64,000 nucleotides of DNA from Candidatus Omnitrophota bacterium (GCA_029261035.1 JAJDCD010000025.1:1-64000); one strand, 5' to 3'. Numbered from the stretch's first letter, positions 24,467 through 34,252 are shown. The notes: a model not told the origin generated them from the letters alone. Numbers and translations: made by a program.

Positions 24467-25327
24467 TCAATTTCTTAACTTCTGAAAGGCTCTAGGTAAA
24501 AGATCCAAGATATCGCTAGGAACAAGAGAAATAACTCCTTTTTCCTTCTTGGCTAAATCACCCGCAAAACCATGAATGTATACTCCAACTTTAGCTGCAT
24601 CGAATGGCTTTAATCCTTGAGCCAGCAAAGATGCAATAACTCCTAGAAGAATATCGCCACTTCCCCCCGTCGCCATTCCAGGATTGCCCGTTCGGTTTAT
24701 ACTGACTCTCCCTCCTGGGTCAGCAACAACCGTTTGATGTCCTTTCAAAACTACCGTGGCACCATATTGAGAAGCTATCTTTTTTGCAGCATTCTTTCTT
24801 TGAACATCTGACTGAATAGGAATATTCTTAAATAATCTTTTGAACTCTCCTGGGTGTGGTGTAATAATCAAAGGAACCTTGATTTGTTTTAAGACATTCA
24901 CATTGCCACTAAAAGCATTTAATCCATCAGCATCTAGAACTAAGGGAATAGCACAGAATAGAGCTACTCTTCGTATCAAAGACTGCGTTCCCTTTTCCTG
25001 GGATAATCCTGGCCCTATCCCTAAAACATCTTTTTTCTTTAACAGTTGTTTTATTTTGGGGTATGCAGAAATACTCAACGAACCTGTCTTAGATTCTGGA
25101 AGAGGATGAACCATAATTTCAGGATATCTTTTTAATATAAGAGCTGCAGATGATTCAGGAACCCCTAAAGAAATAAGACCGACTCCTGAACGAAGAGCTG
25201 CTACAGCAGATAAGAGCGCCGCTCCCGTCATTGTTCGAGAACCTGCAATAATACACAAATGCCCAAATTGGCCTTTATGAGCTTTTATCCCTCGATGGGG
25301 TAAATAAGATTTTATCTGCTTCTTCAT
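24467..25327 (-). CDS. nnrD: ADP-dependent (S)-NAD(P)H-hydrate dehydratase
   Basis: This repairs damaged (hydrated) NADH and NADPH, using ADP to drive dehydration. The 286 residues cover only the ribokinase-like dehydratase domain; the NnrE epimerase half often fused at the N-terminus is absent. Seen: the opening KGQFGHLCIIAGS, the substrate-loop PHPGEF, and the anionic hole MATGGSGDILLGVIA with catalytic Asp near residue 222. It follows pdxJ in the same direction, with a repeat-rich gap of 163 bases between them. Confidence 0.93.
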   Translation of the reverse strand: MKKQIKSYLPHRGIKAHKGQFGHLCIIAGSRTMTGAALLSAVAALRSGVGLISLGVPESSAALILKRYPEIMVHPLPESKTGSLSISAYPKIKQLLKKKDVLGIGPGLSQEKGTQSLIRRVALFCAIPLVLDADGLNAFSGNVNVLKQIKVPLIITPHPGEFKRLFKNIPIQSDVQRKNAAKKIASQYGATVVLKGHQTVVADPGGRVSINRTGNPGMATGGSGDILLGVIASLLAQGLKPFDAAKVGVYIHGFAGDLAKKEKGVISLVPSDILDLLPRAFQKLRN

Positions 25328-25347
25328 TCCTTTTCCTTACTATCATC

Positions 25348-25488
25348 TGTCATTGCGAGACAGCTACAAATGAGTCGTGGCAATCTCAGGTATCAATATC
25401 TGAGATCCTTCGTCCGCACTTGGCCGTGCTTCCTCAGGATAAATTCGTACGGACAACTTGAGTCTCACTGTGTGAGCCTAAGTTGTGT
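25348..25488. repeat. Composite intergenic repeats: family B copy 1, family C copy 1 and a hairpin
   Basis: Bases 25348-25389 carry the family B pattern TCATTGCGAGAC...GTGGCAATCTCAG. Bases 25401-25440 carry the family C pattern AGATCCTTCG...TCCTCAGGAT. Bases 25453-25487 form a hairpin with arms ACAACTT/AAGTTGT and CTCAC/GTGAG. Family B recurs at 47732 and 59291, family C at 38520. Confidence 0.75.
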
Positions 25489-25490
25489 AC

Positions 25491-26210
25491 TCATTTATTT
25501 TTAATAATTCGGACCATATCCTTTACGGCTTGTTTCATTCCAACAAATACCGCTCTTGCAACAATACTATGTCCTATGTTTAATTCTTCTATATATGGGA
25601 CTTCTTGACAAATTTGCTGTGTATTTTCATAATTCAAACCATGCCCCGCATTCACTCCTACTCCTAAAGAGTACGCAAGCTCTGATCCTATTCTAAGACG
25701 CTTAACTTCTTTGTTTCTATTCGATTTTGACTTAGCATTTGCATACACTCCAGTATGAAGCTCTATATAATTCGCTCCTACTTTCTTAGCTGCTTTTATT
25801 TCTTTCTCTATAGGGTCAATAAATAAACTGACCACAATTCCTTTTTTCTTTAATTGGCTCACGACCTTATCGATCTGCTTCATTTGCTTGCTTACAGCTA
25901 AACCACCTTCTGTTGTTAACTCTTGTCTTTTTTCAGGAACCAAACATACTTTTTCTGGCTTTATCCTTAAAGCAATCTTTACTATTTCACTTGAAGCAGA
26001 CATTTCTAAATTAAGAGGAAAAATTTTTTTGTTTAAAAGAAAAACATCTTTATCCTGTATGTGACGTCTATCCTCACGTAAATGAACTGTTATACCATGA
26101 GCCCCTCCACCCAAAGATTCTAGAGCAGATTGTAATACATCTGGTTCATCCGCAAGCCTCGCTTGTCTAAGAGTAGCTATATGATCTATATTCACACCAA
26201 GCTGAATCAT
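25491..26210 (-). CDS. pdxJ: Pyridoxine 5'-phosphate synthase
   Basis: PdxJ joins 3-amino-2-oxopropyl phosphate and 1-deoxyxylulose 5-phosphate to make pyridoxine phosphate in the DXP-dependent vitamin B6 pathway. At 239 residues it is family length. The start MIQLGVNIDHIATLRQAR, the GAHGITVHLREDRRHI segment, the ELHTGVYAN loop and the NAGHGLNYEN and EELNIGHSIVARA motifs are all present. It follows cdaR by 72 bases. No pdxA is visible. Confidence 0.97.
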   Translation of the reverse strand: MIQLGVNIDHIATLRQARLADEPDVLQSALESLGGGAHGITVHLREDRRHIQDKDVFLLNKKIFPLNLEMSASSEIVKIALRIKPEKVCLVPEKRQELTTEGGLAVSKQMKQIDKVVSQLKKKGIVVSLFIDPIEKEIKAAKKVGANYIELHTGVYANAKSKSNRNKEVKRLRIGSELAYSLGVGVNAGHGLNYENTQQICQEVPYIEELNIGHSIVARAVFVGMKQAVKDMVRIIKNK

Positions 26211-26282
26211 TGTTTTCCTTTGTTAACTTACAGATTCTTAGGAGTATAACGAAGAAGAATCTCTTAAACTCAATACCTTCCG

Positions 26283-27221
26283 CTACCTTTTTACTTCTTC
26301 CATGATGACACGAATAATAGGAGATTCTCCCTTTAACGATATTTCTTCTGGAAGATTTAACTTCAGCTCAAGCTCGTACTTTCCCTTTTTTAAACCAGAA
26401 ACATCGACATAAGATATAAAGTCTTCTTCCTTTAAATCTTCTAATGCTCTTAAAGGTCCTTTTAATTCAATATTTATTTTTGAAGGATCTAAGTAAATGG
26501 AAAAGGTCTTCTCTGGAATTCCAAGAACTCGAACAACTATATTCTCATAGGTTTTTGAAGAAAACTGCTCAACCAATGGAACTAAAACTTCTACAGATTC
26601 ATGATTAACAGGTTTAACAGAATGAGATTTAAAATCAATTTTAATCTTTTTCTTGAATGATCGAATACGACCAACAATATCAATAGGTTCTGTCTGAATC
26701 ACTTCCAACTCTTCAAGTCTTGATTGAGCCCCCTGAACCAAAACAACATTAGGGTCTATTAATATTTCAGACTCTATATAAGAAAAGCCTGTAGCAGGTT
26801 CCCCTTGAATATTTGGAATAACTTTCAACTTTTTAGTCACACGCTGATCTAACGTGACTCTAAAAGTTCTTGGGTATATTTCTTGTATGCGAACATTGCT
26901 TGAAGGTAATTGAAAATTCTCACGGCCAACTTGAAAACTATATTCTCCGCTTTCAACGCCATAATCCACTTGGTGATTGGCTCTTATATCTTGAGAAGAC
27001 AACAAGTTGATATCACTTTTAGGGCCCTGAAAAACAACTCTCAAAGACTGAGTTACTCCTTTAGTTAAAATCATATTTTCGTTTTTAACATTAATATCTA
27101 AAGGAACTCTTAAGGTAATTTGCTCCGTGCCTTCTCCGCTCGCATAAAACCAAACAACCATGGCTATGATTAATGAGACTATTTTTAGACCCCAGTTTTG
27201 GACTAGCCAACTAACGTTCAT
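26283..27221 (-). CDS. cdaR: YbbR-domain protein, CdaA regulator CdaR
   Basis: A 312-residue protein with one N-terminal membrane helix (about residues 12-28, ending WFYASGEG) and several YbbR beta repeats outside the membrane. CdaR binds and modulates the diadenylate cyclase CdaA in Firmicutes. Here it overlaps the cdaA stop by 11 bases, consistent with translational coupling. The usual third gene of the Firmicutes cluster, glmM, does not follow; pdxJ does. The assignment rests on the YbbR pattern and position. Confidence 0.87.
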   Translation of the reverse strand: MNVSWLVQNWGLKIVSLIIAMVVWFYASGEGTEQITLRVPLDINVKNENMILTKGVTQSLRVVFQGPKSDINLLSSQDIRANHQVDYGVESGEYSFQVGRENFQLPSSNVRIQEIYPRTFRVTLDQRVTKKLKVIPNIQGEPATGFSYIESEILIDPNVVLVQGAQSRLEELEVIQTEPIDIVGRIRSFKKKIKIDFKSHSVKPVNHESVEVLVPLVEQFSSKTYENIVVRVLGIPEKTFSIYLDPSKINIELKGPLRALEDLKEEDFISYVDVSGLKKGKYELELKLNLPEEISLKGESPIIRVIMEEVKR

Positions 27222-28002
27222 TTCTAAACCCCTTAATTAAATCTATAAAAGAAAGCTTTCTCACTTTAGGCTTAATTAGATTCCTCATGACTCTTTTTAA
27301 AGCTTCTCCATCTAAATTACGTGTCAGTTTTCCGTTTATAGAAACAGAAATTCCTCCTGTTTCTTCAGAAACAACAATACACACAGCGTCCGTCTCTTCC
27401 GTAATTCCAATAGCAGCCCGATGCCTCGTTCCAAGAGCACGGCTGACATTCGTATTTAGGGTTAATGGGAATAAAGATCCGCAAGAAGCAACACGATTCT
27501 CAATAATAATGACCCCCCCATCATGAAGAAGAGATTGAGGATGAAATAAAGTCAGTAATAAATCTGAGGATACTTCGCTGTCTAAAGAAACTCCACTTTC
27601 CACATAATTTCTAAGCCCCAAGTCTCTTTGGATTGCAATCAAAGCGCCAATTTTTTTTTCAGACAAAAGAACGCAAGCATTTACAATTTCATCAAGAATG
27701 CCTCCCTCTTTAGCCATGGAACTTAACATGGCATTTTGTCCCAATCGAGCAAGCCCTCTTCTAAGTTCTGGCTGAAAAATAATGAGAAGAGCAATAACAC
27801 CAATAGCTAACAACCTCTCAATTAGCCACTTGATACTTTGTAATCCTAAGAGATTAGCAAACTCAAATACCAAAAGGAAAAGGATCAATCCCATAAGAAC
27901 CTGTACCGCTCTAGTCCCTTGAACTAAACGGAACAGAACATATATGATCCACCAAATAATGGAAATTTCTAAGATAGGTCTCCAGAGGGAAAATAAATCC
28001 AT
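27211..28002 (-). CDS. cdaA: Diadenylate cyclase CdaA (cyclic di-AMP synthase)
   Basis: CdaA makes cyclic di-AMP from two ATP at the inner membrane. The 263 residues contain three N-terminal membrane helices (about 10-30, 33-52, 60-76) and then a DisA_N catalytic domain. The RHR motif (193-195, GTRHRAAIG) is intact. The DGA motif appears as DGG (161-163, LLHDGGVII). The end of the gene overlaps cdaR. With PgpH at 39006-41231 the window holds both synthesis and breakdown of this messenger. Confidence 0.94.
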   Translation of the reverse strand: MDLFSLWRPILEISIIWWIIYVLFRLVQGTRAVQVLMGLILFLLVFEFANLLGLQSIKWLIERLLAIGVIALLIIFQPELRRGLARLGQNAMLSSMAKEGGILDEIVNACVLLSEKKIGALIAIQRDLGLRNYVESGVSLDSEVSSDLLLTLFHPQSLLHDGGVIIIENRVASCGSLFPLTLNTNVSRALGTRHRAAIGITEETDAVCIVVSEETGGISVSINGKLTRNLDGEALKRVMRNLIKPKVRKLSFIDLIKGFRNER

Positions 28003-28108
28003 AATAAAGTTAAGGTACTCCTAATTTAAAGAAATAGATATCAGTTATCAGACATCAGAATAAAGGAAGTGTATGATGAAAAATTTATTGCTTTGTAAGC
28101 TTAAATTT

Positions 28109-29125
28109 CTAAAGTAAGTTTTCTTGTTTTTTGTTTGATTTCATTTGCATGTGTTCATAAGCTAACTTGGTAACAACTCTTCCAGATTGAGTTCTCTTAA
28201 TAAATCCTCTTTGAATTAAGTAAGGCTCATAAATCTCTTCTAACGTTTCAGCCTCTTCCCCTACAGCAACAGCCAAAGTTCCAACCCCTACAGGACCTCC
28301 TTCAAACTCATTCATAATATAACTCAATATCTTTCGATCCATCATATCCAAACCTTCATGATCTACTTCCAACATTTGAAGAGCGTCATCTGCTACTTTC
28401 TTAGTAATAACACCATCTGCTTTTACTTGGGCAAAATCACGTATTCTCTTTAGTAATCGATTCGCAACACGAGGAGTTCCCCTAGAACGCCTAGCGATTT
28501 CTTCACTTCCTTCTGCATCTAATTGCACATTCAATATTTGAGCCGAACGCTTTACAATCTGAGCCAATTCTTTTGATTCATAGAAATTAAGTCTTTCAAC
28601 AATACCAAAACGAGCTCTTAAGGGTGAAGTTAACAGACCTGTCCTTGTAGTTGCTCCAATTAAAGTGAATTTGGGTAAATTAATTTTCACAGAACGAGCA
28701 CTAGGACCTTTATCAATCATAATATCCAGAAAGTAATCCTCCATCGCCGGATACAAATATTCTTCAACAACAGAGCCTAAACGGTGAATTTCATCAATGA
28801 AAAGAACATCCCCTTCTTCAAGATTGGTTAAAAGCCCAGCCAAATCTCCAGCTCTCTCTAGAACAGGCCCTGAAGAAGTTTTAATATTAGCTCCCATCTC
28901 CTTAGCAATAATATGTGCCAAAGTTGTCTTTCCCAAACCTGGAGGACCAAAAAACAGAGTATGATCTAATGGTTCTTTTCTCTTTAACGCGGCTTCAATA
29001 TAAACAGATATATTTTCTTTGATTTTGGATTGCCCTACAAAATCATTAAGACATGGGGGACGTAAATTAATATCTAAATCCATGTCTTCATCTTTAAATT
29101 CATTTGAAAGTACCCGATCGTCCAT
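28109..29125 (-). CDS. ruvB: Holliday junction branch-migration ATPase RuvB
   Basis: RuvB is the hexameric motor that drives branch migration with RuvA. At 338 residues it is full length. Walker A is GPPGLGKT (60-67), Walker B is LFIDE (108-112), the sensor GATTRTG is present, and the C-terminal winged helix ends with the conserved [15 protein letters not shown] stretch. It is downstream of ruvA, separated by a dispersed palindromic element. Confidence 0.98.
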   Translation of the reverse strand: MDDRVLSNEFKDEDMDLDINLRPPCLNDFVGQSKIKENISVYIEAALKRKEPLDHTLFFGPPGLGKTTLAHIIAKEMGANIKTSSGPVLERAGDLAGLLTNLEEGDVLFIDEIHRLGSVVEEYLYPAMEDYFLDIMIDKGPSARSVKINLPKFTLIGATTRTGLLTSPLRARFGIVERLNFYESKELAQIVKRSAQILNVQLDAEGSEEIARRSRGTPRVANRLLKRIRDFAQVKADGVITKKVADDALQMLEVDHEGLDMMDRKILSYIMNEFEGGPVGVGTLAVAVGEEAETLEEIYEPYLIQRGFIKRTQSGRVVTKLAYEHMQMKSNKKQENLL

Positions 29126-29141
29126 AAATTATCCTTTGTCT

Positions 29142-29272
29142 ATTAGTGCATAGCGGGTAGCGTTTAGCGAATAGATTTTGGCCACCCTCATCCTAACCTT
29201 CTCCCTCCACCGGAGGGAGAAGGAAATAAAGATAAAAGACCTATCCGCTCCACGCTCCACGCTATCCGCTAT
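29142..29272. repeat. Repeat family A, copy 1 (between ruvA and ruvB)
   Basis: About 130 bases with nested symmetry. Outer arms are iterated TAGCGNN heptamers on the left and their inverse (CTATCCGCT, CACGCTC) on the right. The centre is a 12-bp perfect hairpin, CCTTCTCCCTCC-ACC-GGAGGGAGAAGG, at 29197-29223. It abuts the ruvA stop. Copies 2 and 3 lie at 30411-30541 and 31299-31424. Confidence 0.85.
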
Positions 29273-29273
29273 T

Positions 29274-29873
29274 TTATATATTTTTCAGAGATTCTTTTAG
29301 TAGCTCTTCAACAGAAATATCTTTCCCTTGCTTCTCAATAACTTTACGCATTGCTTTATCTGCCTCTACTCTTTTGTACCCCAATTGAGTTAATGCGGCT
29401 AAGCCTACGTTGAAAACTTCGTCAACATGAGAGCCTGGCTTTAACAGCTTATCTCTTTGGATCTTTCCATCCACAACAATTTTTTCTTTTAATTCCACAA
29501 TCAACCGTTCGGCTGTTTTCTTACCAATCCCTGGAATTTGTGTCAAAAAGCTAACATCTTCACTCACCAAAGCCGATTTAATTTCAATCGCTTCAAAACT
29601 GGACAACATAGCTAAAGCCACCTTAGGTCCAATCCCAGAAACAGACAATAACACTCTGAATAATTCTTTTTCATCCTTTGTAAAGAAACCAAACAGTTGC
29701 TGGTTATCTTCCCGAACGTGAAAATGAATTTGAAGCTTCACTTTATCATTCAGCTCAGGTAAGTTCTGAAATGTAGAAAGAGGTATAGATATTTCGTACC
29801 CTAAACCACCCACATCCAAAACGATAGAAGTTGGCTGCTTCACAGTTAAAATTCCAGAAATATAATTAAACAT
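29274..29873 (-). CDS. ruvA: Holliday junction-binding protein RuvA
   Basis: RuvA binds four-way junctions as a tetramer and loads RuvB. The 199 residues show the N-terminal OB fold (MFNYISGILT, then the VDVxGxGYEI-like VLDVGGLGYEISI), paired helix-hairpin-helix motifs (VSGIGPKVALAML and IPGIGKKTAERLI) and the flexible C-terminal RuvB-contact domain (AALTQLGYKRVEADKAM). It lies 10 bases downstream of ruvC, consistent with co-translation. Confidence 0.97.
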   Translation of the reverse strand: MFNYISGILTVKQPTSIVLDVGGLGYEISIPLSTFQNLPELNDKVKLQIHFHVREDNQQLFGFFTKDEKELFRVLLSVSGIGPKVALAMLSSFEAIEIKSALVSEDVSFLTQIPGIGKKTAERLIVELKEKIVVDGKIQRDKLLKPGSHVDEVFNVGLAALTQLGYKRVEADKAMRKVIEKQGKDISVEELLKESLKNI

Positions 29874-29883
29874 AGAATCCCTT

Positions 29884-30396
29884 TTATTTTAAATTAAGAA
29901 CTACTTCTTTACTCTCTCTAAGAGACTTCATTTGATGATTTTGATAATGACAAAATGCAATTGCAAGAGCATCTGCAGTATCAGGAAGCGGTGTTTGTTT
30001 AAGCTCTAATAAACTACGAATCATAAACTGAACTTGATTTTTCCCCGCTCTACCATTACCACAAACAGCTTGTTTCACTTTTGTTGGAGCATACTCACTA
30101 ATAGGAATAGAATGCTGTGAAGCAACTAGCATAGCAATCGCTCTAGCCTCACCTATCTTTATTGCTGCTTTAGCATCTTTACTGAAGAACACATTTTCAA
30201 CAGCAAATTGTTCAGGGCGGAAAATTTGAAAAACTTCTGACAAAGCATCAAAAATAAATTTTAGTCGTTCTGGAAGAGGTTGATGAGCGCGCGCTTTAAT
30301 CGTTTCGGCATGAATCAACTGAACTTTCTTCGATGATGTTTCTATAATCCCAACACCCATTCGAATTGTTCCAGGATCAATGCCAACTATCCTCAT
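29884..30396 (-). CDS. ruvC: Crossover junction endodeoxyribonuclease RuvC
   Basis: RuvC cuts Holliday junctions as a dimer. At 170 residues it is normal length. The four acidic catalytic residues are visible: Asp in GIDPGT near the N-terminus, Glu in FAVENVFF, and the paired Asp in DTADALAIAFCH. It leads ruvA and ruvB in a ruvC-A-B order. A family A palindromic element separates it from yebC upstream. Confidence 0.97.
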   Translation of the reverse strand: MRIVGIDPGTIRMGVGIIETSSKKVQLIHAETIKARAHQPLPERLKFIFDALSEVFQIFRPEQFAVENVFFSKDAKAAIKIGEARAIAMLVASQHSIPISEYAPTKVKQAVCGNGRAGKNQVQFMIRSLLELKQTPLPDTADALAIAFCHYQNHQMKSLRESKEVVLNLK

Positions 30397-30410
30397 CGCT
30401 AACCCTCATT

Positions 30411-30541
30411 TATTAGCGAATAGCAAATAGCGTTTAGCGGATAGTTTTCAACCACCCTCATCCTAACCTTCTCCCTCCACCGGAGGGAGAAGGAATAAAG
30501 ACAAATAATCTATCCGCTCCACGCTATGCGCTATACGCTAG
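30411..30541. repeat. Repeat family A, copy 2 (between yebC and ruvC)
   Basis: Same layout as copy 1: TAGCGNN heptamers, an ACCCTCATCCTAACC segment, the 12-bp hairpin (30467-30493), and inverse heptamers (CCGCTCCACGCTATGCGCTATACGCTA). It stops one base before the TAA of yebC. Confidence 0.85.
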
Positions 30542-31282
30542 TTACAAAAGTTCTTCCGGTATATCTATATTCGTGTATACATTTTGAACATCGTCTTGCT
30601 CTTCAAGGGCTTCCAACAAACCCATAGCAGATTTAGCAGCACTTACTTCTACTTTAGACAAATCTTTTGGCAACATTGTTAAGACAGCGGTCTCAATTTT
30701 TAAATTAGCTTCCTCAATACCTTTTCTAACCAAATCAAAATCTTGAGGGTTGCAAGTAACTTCAAATTTATTGGTATCATTATCTTTGGTTAGGTCGTCC
30801 GCTCCCGCTCCAATCACAATCTCCATAAGAGCATCTTCTTCACATACATCTCCAGGAATCACAAACAATCCCTTTTTTTCAAACTGCCAATTCACAGCTC
30901 CACTTCCTGCCATGTTTCCACCACGTTTACTAAAAATATTTCTAATTTCAGCAGCCGTTCTATTTTTATTATCTGTCAAACACTCTACCATTATCGCTAC
31001 TCCACCAGCGCCATATCCTTCATAAATAACTTCATCATAGACCACACCTTCAAGTTCTCCTGTACCCTTCTTAATTGCACGATCAATATTGTCTTGCGGC
31101 ATATTGCTGGACTTCGCATTAGACAAAGCTAAACGCAATCTAGGGTTCATAGAGGGGTCTCCACCACCGTTACGAGCCGCTACAGTCAATTCTCTAATTA
31201 GCTTTGTGAATATTTTTCCTCTTTTAGCATCAACGATTGCTTTTTTATGCTTAATAGAAGACCACTTTGAATGTCCAGACAT
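30542..31282 (-). CDS. yebC: YebC/PmpR-family translation or transcription factor
   Basis: The 246 residues open with the invariant MSGHSKWSSIKHKKAxxDAKRGKIFTK, followed by IRELTVAARNGGGDP and the YEGYGxGGVAxMVECLTDNKNRTAxEIR core. Members were first named transcription regulators (PmpR); more recent work assigns YebC proteins a role in relieving ribosome stalling at proline runs. It precedes ruvC here, a common arrangement in bacteria. The acidic C-terminus ends at a family A repeat. Confidence 0.96.
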   Translation of the reverse strand: MSGHSKWSSIKHKKAIVDAKRGKIFTKLIRELTVAARNGGGDPSMNPRLRLALSNAKSSNMPQDNIDRAIKKGTGELEGVVYDEVIYEGYGAGGVAIMVECLTDNKNRTAAEIRNIFSKRGGNMAGSGAVNWQFEKKGLFVIPGDVCEEDALMEIVIGAGADDLTKDNDTNKFEVTCNPQDFDLVRKGIEEANLKIETAVLTMLPKDLSKVEVSAAKSAMGLLEALEEQDDVQNVYTNIDIPEELL

Positions 31283-31298
31283 AACTTCTCCTTTGTCG

Positions 31299-31424
31299 AT
31301 TAGCGTTTAGCGTTTAGCGGATAGTTTCAACCACCCTCATCCTAACCTTCCTTCTCCCTCCCTCGGAGGGAGAAGGAAGAAAAGACAAAAAATCTATACG
31401 CTAAACGCTCTACGCTCTACGCTA
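31299..31424. repeat. Repeat family A, copy 3 (overlaps the 3' end of folP)
   Basis: Same heptamer-hairpin-heptamer layout. The hairpin region carries an extra CCTT (CCTTCCTTCTCCCTCC). Unlike the other copies, its right arm (31394-31424) lies inside the folP reading frame and supplies its last ten residues and stop. Confidence 0.83.
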
Positions 31425-32254
31425 TTTCCATCTATTGCTTCAAAAACTTTAAATGCGTCTCGAAGCGCTTCTACATTATGAACCCTAAAAATACGGACGC
31501 CTTTTTGAAGACCCAACAAACAACTGGCAACGGTACCATAGTCTCTGTTCTGAGGTTCCTTGTTTAATATTTGACCTAAAAATGATTTTCTAGAAGTTCC
31601 TAACAAAATAGGTAATTTAAATTCACTGAATTCTTCTAAGCGTTTTAAAATTTCGATGTTCTGCTCATAAGTCTTCGCAAATCCAATGCCGGGATCCAAG
31701 ACTATATTCTCTAATGGAATATGTGCTAATTTTGCAATCTGAATACTTTCATCAAGCTCGCGCTTCACATCACAAACAACATCATTGTATGTCGTTTGGC
31801 TTTGCATATCTTGAGCATCGCCTCTGCGGTGCATCAAGACAACGCCTGCTTTATAATCACTAACAACAGCAGCCAACTCGGGGTCATCTTTCAAACCACT
31901 CACATCATTAACTACAGCAACCCCTCGTTTCAATGCCGCTAAAGCAACTTCAGAAGAAGTTGTATCAATCGATAAAGAGATAGAAACATTATCTTTAAGA
32001 ATGTCTAAAACAGGTAATAATCTCTCTAATTCTTTCTGAGGCGTTATCGATTCTGCTCCTGGTCGAGTGGACACAGCCCCAAGATCAAGAAAATCAGCTC
32101 CATTCTTTTCTAATAAAAGAGCCTGTTCCAAAGCTCGTTTTGGATCTAGAAAATTACCCCCATCTGAAAAAGAATCAGGAGTCACATTAAGGACTCCCAT
32201 AATTAATACTTTTTGAGAAAGATCAAACAAATGCTCACGAGCTTTGAAAATCAT
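31394..32254 (-). CDS. folP: Dihydropteroate synthase
   Basis: FolP condenses p-aminobenzoate with hydroxymethyl-dihydropterin diphosphate in folate synthesis; it is the sulfonamide target. The 286 residues contain MGVLNVTPDSFSDGG (19-33), the GAxSTRPGA loop, IDTTSSEVA, NDVSGL, the GIGFAKT loop and the closing FRVHNV. The last residues (NSVERRAFSV) are encoded by the right arm of a family A repeat, so the original C-terminus has been replaced or extended. The active site lies upstream of this and is intact. Confidence 0.96.
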   Translation of the reverse strand: MIFKAREHLFDLSQKVLIMGVLNVTPDSFSDGGNFLDPKRALEQALLLEKNGADFLDLGAVSTRPGAESITPQKELERLLPVLDILKDNVSISLSIDTTSSEVALAALKRGVAVVNDVSGLKDDPELAAVVSDYKAGVVLMHRRGDAQDMQSQTTYNDVVCDVKRELDESIQIAKLAHIPLENIVLDPGIGFAKTYEQNIEILKRLEEFSEFKLPILLGTSRKSFLGQILNKEPQNRDYGTVASCLLGLQKGVRIFRVHNVEALRDAFKVFEAIDGNSVERRAFSV

Positions 32255-32293
32255 ACCATTTCACCAAAGATCTGTTTAAAGCAAGCCTTAAAC

Positions 32294-34228
32294 TTAATCT
32301 CCTTTTTTTTCGCTTTCACCATCACTCGAATCAGCATCGCCAACAAGCCCTTCTAACTGAACTAAATCTATCACTTCTTTCGCTGACATGGTTTCTTTTA
32401 TCAAAAGTTCATCAGAAAGTATTTTTAATTTATCTTGGTGTTTAAGTAAAAGTTTATGTGCACGCTCATAACATTCGTTTGTCAATTTCCTCACTTCTTC
32501 ATCAATAATGATTGCCGTATTTTCAGAGTAATCTTTTTCTTTAGTTAAATCTCTCCCTAAGAAAACTTGACGGTCTTTTTTTCCAAAGGTGAGATTTCCT
32601 AATTTTTTACTCATTCCGTACTCACACACCATTTTCTGAGCATATCCTGTCGCCACTTCCAAATCATTTTGGGCACCTGTTGTAATTTCATTAAAAGTAA
32701 TTTGTTCAGCCACACGTCCACCCATTAAAATAATCATCCGATGCACAATTTCTGTCTCCGTCATCATGTAACGATCTTCTAATGGAAGTTGCATCGTGTA
32801 GCCTAAAGCACCGTAACCTCTAGGAATAATAGATACTTTATGCAAAGGATCTACACCTTCTAAAATAAGAGTTAGTAGCGTGTGTCCCGACTCATGAACC
32901 GCAACCACTTCTTTTTCTTTTTTTGAGATAACCTTACTTTTTCTTTCAGGGCCAGCCATAACACGTTCTATTGAAGCTTCTAGTTCCGCCATTGCAACAG
33001 AGTCTTTATTATATCTAGCAGAAAGCAAAGCTGCTTCATTAACCAAATTAGCTAAATCTGCTCCAGAAAATCCAGGAGTTTGCCTCGCTAATTTAGACAA
33101 ATCAACACCTTCTGCTAACTTCACGTTTTTAGTATGAATTTTTAAGATATCTTCTCGACCACCAATATCTGGTTTATCCACAACTACCTGCCTGTCAAAA
33201 CGACCAGGACGAGTCAAAGCCGGATCCAAAACATCAGGGCGATTTGTAGCTGCAATTAAAATAACACCCAAAGACCCGTCAAAACCATCCATCTCAACAA
33301 GAAGAGCGTTTAAGGTTTGTTCTCTTTCATCATGTCCACCACCAATACCTGCAAAACGTTGACGCCCCACAGCATCCAATTCATCAATAAAAATAATACA
33401 ACCCTTTCCACTTTGCTTTGATGCCTTCTTAGCCTGTTCAAACAAATCTCGAACACGAGCCGCACCCACTCCAACAAACATCTCTACAAAGTCAGAGCCA
33501 CTAATGGAATAAAAAGGCACTCCAGCTTCCCCTGATATTGCTTTAGCCAACAAAGTCTTCCCTGTTCCTGGAGGCCCCATAAGCAAAACACCTTTAGGAA
33601 TTCTTCCTCCCAAAGTCTGAAATCGTAATGGATCTTTAAGGAAGTCAATAATCTCATTAAGCTCTTCTTTAGCTTCATCACAACCAGCAACATCCAAAAA
33701 AGTAACCATTTCTTTGTCTTTACTTAATTTAGCTCGAGATTTACCAAAGGACAGCAACCGGCCACCCCCTTGTTGAGCTCCTCTGTAAACGAAAAACCAA
33801 AAAAATCCGATCAAAAGCAAAACCGGCAACATGGAGTAAATCATATTCTTCAGAAAAGTTCTAGGAGGACTAATTGAAAAGTTGGAAATATTTCTTCTTA
33901 ATAAAGGAATTAATTCTAAATCATTCATAGGAATGTTTACTTGAAAAAAAGATCCCGACTGCAGCTTTCCACGAACAATTGTGTCAATCAATTCACAAGA
34001 AGCAATTTCTTGAGTTTGAGGATTTTGAGATACCATGTCAAAAAACTCACTGTAGGTCATTTTCTTGACATCAATTTCTGGAAACACAAAAAATTGAAGC
34101 ACAACAAAAAACACCATAGCTATAAGTCCTAGAATTAAAAGTCGAGACTTATCTCCGTCTAGCTTAAAGCCCGGCTTGTTATTCGGATCTGAGTCTGGAT
34201 TTAAATTCTTATTTTTAAATTCATTCAT
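32294..34228 (-). CDS. ftsH: ATP-dependent zinc metalloprotease FtsH
   Basis: FtsH is the membrane-anchored AAA+ protease that removes damaged membrane proteins and, in many diderms, controls LpxC level and so LPS synthesis. The 644 residues have helices at about 29-50 and 129-149 around a periplasmic domain, Walker A GPPGTGKT (218-225), Walker B IIFIDE (278-283), the second region of homology ending in RPGRFDR, and the zinc motif HESGH (445-449). The C-terminus is acidic ([11 protein letters not shown]). It starts 24 bases after tilS, the usual tilS-ftsH pairing. Confidence 0.98.
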   Translation of the reverse strand: MNEFKNKNLNPDSDPNNKPGFKLDGDKSRLLILGLIAMVFFVVLQFFVFPEIDVKKMTYSEFFDMVSQNPQTQEIASCELIDTIVRGKLQSGSFFQVNIPMNDLELIPLLRRNISNFSISPPRTFLKNMIYSMLPVLLLIGFFWFFVYRGAQQGGGRLLSFGKSRAKLSKDKEMVTFLDVAGCDEAKEELNEIIDFLKDPLRFQTLGGRIPKGVLLMGPPGTGKTLLAKAISGEAGVPFYSISGSDFVEMFVGVGAARVRDLFEQAKKASKQSGKGCIIFIDELDAVGRQRFAGIGGGHDEREQTLNALLVEMDGFDGSLGVILIAATNRPDVLDPALTRPGRFDRQVVVDKPDIGGREDILKIHTKNVKLAEGVDLSKLARQTPGFSGADLANLVNEAALLSARYNKDSVAMAELEASIERVMAGPERKSKVISKKEKEVVAVHESGHTLLTLILEGVDPLHKVSIIPRGYGALGYTMQLPLEDRYMMTETEIVHRMIILMGGRVAEQITFNEITTGAQNDLEVATGYAQKMVCEYGMSKKLGNLTFGKKDRQVFLGRDLTKEKDYSENTAIIIDEEVRKLTNECYERAHKLLLKHQDKLKILSDELLIKETMSAKEVIDLVQLEGLVGDADSSDGESEKKGD

Positions 34229-34252
34229 TCTAAATTCCTTTAAGTTATTTCT

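Noticed and set aside
24840-25109. 89-codon plus-strand frame inside nnrD
   Set aside because: Antisense shadow of a clearly conserved gene.
28076-28120. 15-codon plus-strand frame with AAAGGAAG upstream
   Set aside because: It is very short, overlaps the 3' end of ruvB and has no helix or motif to support it.
33484-33693. 69-codon minus-strand frame inside ftsH
   Set aside because: Alternative frame of FtsH coding sequence; no independent start signal.
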